Part shown: piece by piece, positions 50,901 through 51,940 of the stretch
Layout of the letters: every line of letters begins with the position of its first letter
Position numbering within the stretch: the stretch's first letter is position 1
NCBI GenBank assembly: GCA_045605745.1
Contig: JAZUQN010000031.1
Coordinates: forward strand, 1-51,940
DNA length: 51,940 nt
Direction of reading: 5' to 3'
Origin: SIG710 sp045605745
GTDB lineage: Bacteria > Bacillota > Clostridia > Oscillospirales > CAG-272
Notes under the pieces: model-generated
Databases searched by the model: none
What the model saw: the letters and a program-made list of their open reading frames with translations, nothing else
What the model was told of the DNA's origin: nothing
Translations under genes and position numbers: made by a program

Positions 50901-51932
50901 ATTGCGGGCGGAGAAAATACAGTATATCAGAATGAATATAGCTGGACTCTTAACACCGAAAGCGGTATTCTTACATTTGTAAACAACCGCAGCGGATATA
51001 ATGAGCTTGCTTTCTCAAAATCCTCCACCGCATTCAATGAATGGGTAGTTGACTGGAAGGATGAAATACAGCATATCGTTATTCCTTCGTTCAGTAAATT
51101 CTCAATAGATAAAGCCTCCAATGGAGTCACATCTCCCTTTGCAGGACTCACAAATCTCAAAACTGTTAAAATTGACACAACAAGATGGCTTCTTAACAGC
51201 CACGCAGTATTTGAAAATTGCAAAAATCTGACCACTCTCGGTAGCTCTGATACATTTGAGACGGGTAAGATAAAGCTTGAAGGCTTCGATATGGAAAATC
51301 TGTGGGGAGGCAGTGCCGCACCTATGTTTAAGGGATGCAAAGCTATCACAAGCGTTGATTATACAGGACTCAATGCTTTCAGCGATGGCGGCAATACCCC
51401 ACAAGATCTTAAGCTTGCCGGAGATACCTTCCTTGACTGCACATCACTTACCGAGGTTATATTTGGTAATGCTACAGCAATCGCTGAAAATACATTTAAC
51501 GGCTGCAGCGCACTACGGGAGATCACAATTCCCGCATCTGTTACATCCATTGGCAAAAATGCCTTTGTAGGATGCACAAATCTACAAACTGTCACCATTG
51601 AATCAACAAGCTTCACTGCCGCAATGGCAAATGCAACCTCTTTCCCGGATCAGGCAGGTCTCACAATATACTGTCCAAACAAAACCGTTAAGGAAGCTTT
51701 CGATTCCTATGGATACACCGAAACCAAGGTAGTTTACGAGCAGTATGTTACAGGCTCTGAAACCGTTAATAACCTTTATAGCTGGACTCTCGATAAGGAA
51801 ACGGGAATCCTTACATTTAAGGATGACAAAGCTGCTGGTGATTGGTGCGAGCTTTCCTTTACAAGCTCGGCAACAGCATTTGCAACATGGGTCAAAGACT
51901 ATAAGGATGAGATAAAGCAAGTCGGATCGTAG
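47961..51932 (+). CDS. Secreted GH92 alpha-mannosidase with BspA-like leucine-rich repeats (3' end probably cut)
   Basis: At least 1323 residues. It has a signal peptide (cleavage likely after PVAFA, near residue 26) and a GH92 domain (about 45-780) with GPSRPNGSVHPGPDTYP, NQGGDNIDNVIAEAY, EYCYNDYCLAQIA, E601 in YFYEGTPYEYSFFVPH and E684/D685 in GCEDSGASCAWYIF. From about 790 come beta modules starting NGEYNWSLRENGVLSI, NEYSWTLNTESGILTF and NLYSWTLDKETGILTF, and BspA-type LRR_5 repeats (TFNGCSALREITIPASVTSI, NAFVGCTNLQTVTIES), usually adhesive. The stop at 51930 falls in the middle of a repeat, eight bases before the window ends, and the final residues diverge from the equivalent repeat. I suspect a sequence-end artefact; the true protein is probably longer. 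Confidence 0.85.
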   Translation: MKKRFLSLLLAIIMVMGTISIPVAFAKDTAESYVSDANYAAATTDEDLTKYVNMSYGTGTNSECLIGPSRPNGSVHPGPDTYPTNNYTGYYPNKPIRGFSQLHIQSGEGRFGQFLISPQVGLSVALDSHDSNVANENPTATEYSVTLAKYDIDCALTPTENAVIYKFTYPQGTDDGSILLDMIHHVPVYNEANGGVYNKEAKDVDIKIEQDADGNTVLYGGAKYGAHGSSDRYYYFYAIIDSASLANKTIGVYKQGAIVDGATSIDTDTTAVVDPDFKGTGAYLKFDLAENAETTVRMKIAVSFKDVAKAKASLEAEIPAWDYDKVKNDNNTIWNDKLDVMEVSGLTEDQKIMFYSNLYDTFLQPRYRTGELTEYGDGMMLDDHVATWDTFRTLFPLLTLTNPQLVTDQVESYLVRFADKEEGSADTVKAVKDIFTGFERSGTNQGGDNIDNVIAEAYVKGLIPEDMMDAVYELVEFEANMMRVDRGTSGQSTGSASSTYKDLGFIPADQYPMMNCNTQLEYCYNDYCLAQIAYGEGDMELYNKLMARSASWLNIWNEDAEGAGFTGFIWPKNSNGTFVEPNSNLTSATYRVGSWKPYFYEGTPYEYSFFVPHDMETLIEKMGGEKEFIERLQVGIDNGYIHIGNQPGYIQAFLFNYTSEPWHTTDYVEQLIKKYTINGTPGCEDSGASCAWYIFANVGFFPNAGQDIYWLTSPKYEQTTFNLDNGNTFVVKANNLSDENKYIQSVTLNGEVLNDTMIRHSDIVNGGTLVFNMGDTPVNYASPEVGSGKTANGEYNWSLRENGVLSISGEGDGTLNFDTVITEDNFSDIPWNAYKNSIKSVSIAESSGIVSVSDYVFADLPVCKKIIIPKTLTDLGANGIFAGDSALYTVCNHDSNTEGEINLKTVTALGTDIFKDCSAGLTVKVRIGEADFAPVKWFTSSTTVNFAVDGKTSASEWLSSIETNDTRDSSYKFTIGKIDTIAGGENTVYQNEYSWTLNTESGILTFVNNRSGYNELAFSKSSTAFNEWVVDWKDEIQHIVIPSFSKFSIDKASNGVTSPFAGLTNLKTVKIDTTRWLLNSHAVFENCKNLTTLGSSDTFETGKIKLEGFDMENLWGGSAAPMFKGCKAITSVDYTGLNAFSDGGNTPQDLKLAGDTFLDCTSLTEVIFGNATAIAENTFNGCSALREITIPASVTSIGKNAFVGCTNLQTVTIESTSFTAAMANATSFPDQAGLTIYCPNKTVKEAFDSYGYTETKVVYEQYVTGSETVNNLYSWTLDKETGILTFKDDKAAGDWCELSFTSSATAFATWVKDYKDEIKQVGS

Positions 51933-51940
51933 CCATGTCG

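Overview
The window looks like a chromosomal contig from a Gram-positive, moderately AT-rich Clostridia bacterium, most likely an uncultured gut or rumen member of the Oscillospirales/Eubacteriales. The reasons are strong GGAGG ribosome sites, TTGACA/17/TAnnnT promoters, a glmS ribozyme, a TPP riboswitch before thiT, a GlpP-type glycerol operon, luxS-mtnN, lipoproteins with Gram-positive signal peptides, BspA-like leucine-rich repeats, and clostridial families (DUF512, DUF6062, DUF1667). This placement is an inference from gene content. I see no rRNA, tRNA, CRISPR, prophage or transposase gene. Positions 1 and 51940 both cut genes.

Layout. 1-1468 (minus): DUF512 radical-SAM protein (partial) and 8-oxoguanine glycosylase. 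1604-4395: DUF6062, MnmM tRNA methyltransferase and a VanY-type D,D-carboxypeptidase. 4691-5926: membrane FHA protein. 5980-6210: small Cys-rich protein. 6435-7723: MinD homologue plus a methylglyoxal-synthase homologue whose catalytic residues are replaced. 7951-11223 (minus): MutS-like ATPase, Lrp/AsnC regulator and aminotransferase. 11393-12811: uronate isomerase. 12931-14923 (minus): two hydrolases. 15084-17011: flippase and ribosomal protein L19. 17313-22757 (minus): glycerol-3-phosphate operon (glpO, FAD oxidoreductase, DUF1667, GlpP, HAD phosphatase) with an antitermination leader, then a GDPD phosphodiesterase. 22822-24202 (minus): RNase P RNA and TPP-controlled thiT. 24334-27199: two tiny ORFs and two lipoproteins. 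27275-31386: amino-sugar operon (left-handed beta-helix protein, glmM, glmS). 31443-32871: a 33-residue Cys-rich protein (minus), then luxS and mtnN.

32919-51932 is a mannan-degradation island: three AraC regulators, an acetyl-xylan-esterase-type lipoprotein, GH2 beta-mannosidase, ROK sugar kinase, alpha/beta esterase, SIS isomerase, GH26 endo-mannanase lipoprotein, a cytosolic GH92 alpha-mannosidase and a secreted GH92 fused to BspA-like repeats, cut by the window edge. Together these could cut acetylated beta-mannan outside the cell, deacetylate it, finish hydrolysis inside and phosphorylate the sugar. The GH92 pair would attack alpha-mannosides. No transporter gene is present.

The observations I rate highest are: (a) a glmS ribozyme whose cleavage site lies inside the last codons of glmM, so self-cleavage would remove the glmM stop codon; (b) a family of non-coding inverted-repeat elements, one about 0.8 kb, each placed between the facing terminators of convergent genes; (c) a MinD-linked methylglyoxal synthase homologue with D71E, H98Y and D101E (E. 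coli numbering) in an otherwise conserved scaffold.
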